64,000 nt of DNA, taken from contig JALCQD010000001.1 of the NCBI GenBank assembly GCA_022651005.1, positions 186,001 through 250,000 on the forward strand, in the 5' to 3' direction. The notes beneath the pieces were generated by a model. That model did not search any database. It was not told the origin of the DNA and worked only from the letters and a program-made list of their open reading frames with translations. This document shows positions 62,745-64,000 of this stretch, in pieces; the stretch's first letter is position 1, and each line of letters opens with the position of its first letter. The position numbers and the translations under genes were made by a program. This stretch comes from Bifidobacteriaceae bacterium. Lineage in GTDB: Bacteria > Actinomycetota > Actinomycetes > Actinomycetales > Bifidobacteriaceae.

Positions 62745-63197
62745 TCAGATCGTCAAATCGTTTTCGGCTTTGATAGCAGCAGCTTGCGCCACCACCTGCG
62801 ACAGCGTAAAGCAGGCGAGGCCGATGAGAACCGCGGCCACTACCACGAGAACGGACGTCGCGTCAGGATAGAGAATCGTGCGAAGCGTGAACAACGCCGC
62901 CGTCACCATAGACAGCCATCCGGCACGCGTCAGCGCTCGGGAATTGCGCTTTGTGAAAGCTCCATCGGTCGCGACCATCGCCTGCGCCTCACCCAGACCC
63001 CAGATCACAAGAACACCTACCAGCATGTAAAAAACGGTGATGAACACAACGTACGTGCCGCTGCCAGCTCTTTCATCGGCGAAGATCCTCATAAGCGCCC
63101 CCGCCGTCCACGGCAGCGTCACGACGAGAACGCCTCCCACCGCCATGACCACTCGAATGACAATGACCAGCGTTCGCGTCAAAGATTTTGTAGACAT
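62745..63197 (-). CDS. DUF2975 membrane protein
   Basis: Four hydrophobic segments in 150 residues (about 11-33, 48-67, 92-110 and 115-137) and the pairing with a YozG-like regulator 14 bases downstream identify the DUF2975 family. Function is unknown; the arrangement suggests a membrane-sensing or stress module together with the DUF4153-like protein. Confidence 0.85.
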   Translation of the reverse strand: MSTKSLTRTLVIVIRVVMAVGGVLVVTLPWTAGALMRIFADERAGSGTYVVFITVFYMLVGVLVIWGLGEAQAMVATDGAFTKRNSRALTRAGWLSMVTAALFTLRTILYPDATSVLVVVAAVLIGLACFTLSQVVAQAAAIKAENDLTI

Positions 63198-63282
63198 GCC
63201 ACGTCCCTCTCTTTTCGTGGGGCGTGCCCGGTGCGGACCACTGGCAGCCCCACGAAAATAGCTTGCGTATCTCCTTCATTAT

Positions 63283-63309
63283 TTATCGATAATCAATAAA
63301 TAATTATCG
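63283..63309. promoter_or_regulatory. AT-rich palindromes upstream of the DUF2975 operon
   Basis: TTATCGATAA (63283-63292) is a perfect palindrome, and CGATAAT (63287-63293) is repeated inverted as ATTATCG (63303-63309). In this GC-rich region they stand out and are plausible binding sites for the Cro-type regulator. Confidence 0.5.
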
Positions 63310-63407
63310 TTTTAAAGGAAATATGCGTGACATTCACATTTGCGCCGAGTCCACATCCGTTCCTCGCCGCACTCAGGCCGCACCGTCCTCACCTCTCGGC
63401 CTCACTC

Positions 63408-64000
63408 CTATCGGCGAGCCTCAGAAGACAGCGGGAAGCGCAGTGCCATCACCGTGCCCTGCGGCCCCGTGCTCTCCACATCGACAGTGCCACCGTAGCG
63501 GTGGGCAATATCGCGCACGAGCGCGAGTCCGAGTCCGTATCCGCGCCGATGAGCTCCACCCGCTGCCCGAGCATTACCGCCCTCTTCTCGATTGCTCGTC
63601 AAATCCTCACGCACGAACCGGGTGAAAAGCCTCTCGGGATCTCCAGAGATCCCCGCACCTCGGTCCTCCACCCGAACAACGGCACGATTCTTCGACACCT
63701 CGAGAGAAAGCCTCACCTGCGAGTCCTGGGGAGAATGCGCCACGGCGTTATCCAGCACGGCGACAAGGCAACGCGTCAACCCGGTCTCACCGCCATTTAC
63801 CACCGCCTGCTCATTCTCCGGGAGCACCTCCACGTGAATGCTCACGTTCCGTTCCGCTCCCAATGGCTCCACTGCCGACGCCGCCTTGCGCATCGACACA
63901 GCAACACGTGACGTCTCTCCGCTCGCCGCCGACTGGGTGGCCGAAAGCAAATCGTTGACAACGGCGTCCATGCCATCCACATCCTCACGTAACTGCCGTA
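63408..64000 (-). CDS. Sensor histidine kinase, C-terminal part
   Basis: The reading frame is open to the right window edge, so the N-terminus is missing. The visible 197 codons hold the ATPase domain: N box LVAVLDNAVAHSP, G1 VEDRGAGIS, F-box RLFTRFVRED, G2 GYGLGLALVRDIAHRYGG and G3 GTVMALRFP. The dimerisation helix leading to the ATPase starts at the edge (LREDVDGMDAVVNDLLSATQ). The paired response regulator should lie further right. Confidence 0.93.
   Translation of the reverse strand, partial: RQLREDVDGMDAVVNDLLSATQSAASGETSRVAVSMRKAASAVEPLGAERNVSIHVEVLPENEQAVVNGGETGLTRCLVAVLDNAVAHSPQDSQVRLSLEVSKNRAVVRVEDRGAGISGDPERLFTRFVREDLTSNREEGGNARAAGGAHRRGYGLGLALVRDIAHRYGGTVDVESTGPQGTVMALRFPLSSEARR

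Overview
The window reads as a chromosomal segment of a high-GC actinobacterium, almost certainly a member of the Bifidobacteriaceae. The main evidence is the linked Ser/Thr kinase - giant FN3 protein - MoxR ATPase - DUF58 - transglutaminase-like locus (known in Bifidobacterium longum as the PFNA cluster), the EF-P PGKGP loop, actinobacterial-type RpoB and RpoC, and the CE1758-type flavin monooxygenase. I saw no rRNA, tRNA, CRISPR array, prophage or intact insertion sequence.

Layout. 1-136: 5' end of rpoZ. 494-4642: ilvD, an endonuclease-like DUF559 gene flanked by intergenic repeats, and gmk. 4792-15810 (all minus strand): rpsL-rpsG-fusA-tuf, then efp-nusB, then carA-carB. 16275-31223: the kinase/FN3/MoxR/DUF58/transglutaminase-like operon, extended by a PPM phosphatase and a variant leucine-rich-repeat protein, with a convergent FHA gene. 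31385-32689: luciferase-like monooxygenase. 32959-40665: rpoB-rpoC. 40942-45995: a flavin island with a PAS protein carrying four ApbE-type flavinylation motifs, ApbE itself, a small FMN-binding protein, an AraC regulator and a pyruvate oxidase. 46325-53401: nusA, infB-rbfA-truB-ribF. 53485-61085: lipoprotein, proS, PIF1-like helicase, oligoribonuclease, disulfide-oxidoreductase-like flavoprotein and a GT2 glycosyltransferase. 61082-63197: DUF2975 / Cro-type regulator / DUF4153 membrane operon. 63408-64000: 3' part of a sensor histidine kinase.

How the genes work together. Most of the window is housekeeping: translation, transcription, pyrimidine, arginine and branched-chain amino acid synthesis, RNA turnover. 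Two accessory blocks stand out. The kinase/FN3 block looks like an envelope signalling and surface-protein system with its own kinase, phosphatase and phosphothreonine reader. The flavin island is the most novel part: the PAS protein has four identical DATSGAS motifs in a disordered C-terminal tail, lies six bases upstream of an ApbE without a signal peptide, and is followed by a Desulfovibrio-type FMN-binding protein. It sits beside an AraC regulator and a pyruvate oxidase gene whose well-placed start codon is followed, one codon later, by an in-frame stop.

A family of intergenic repeats built on TTGTGCGATTGGG occurs in four clusters (about 2495, 3719, 9801 and 54475). They share a 45-bp core, and two clusters contain long perfect inverted arms.
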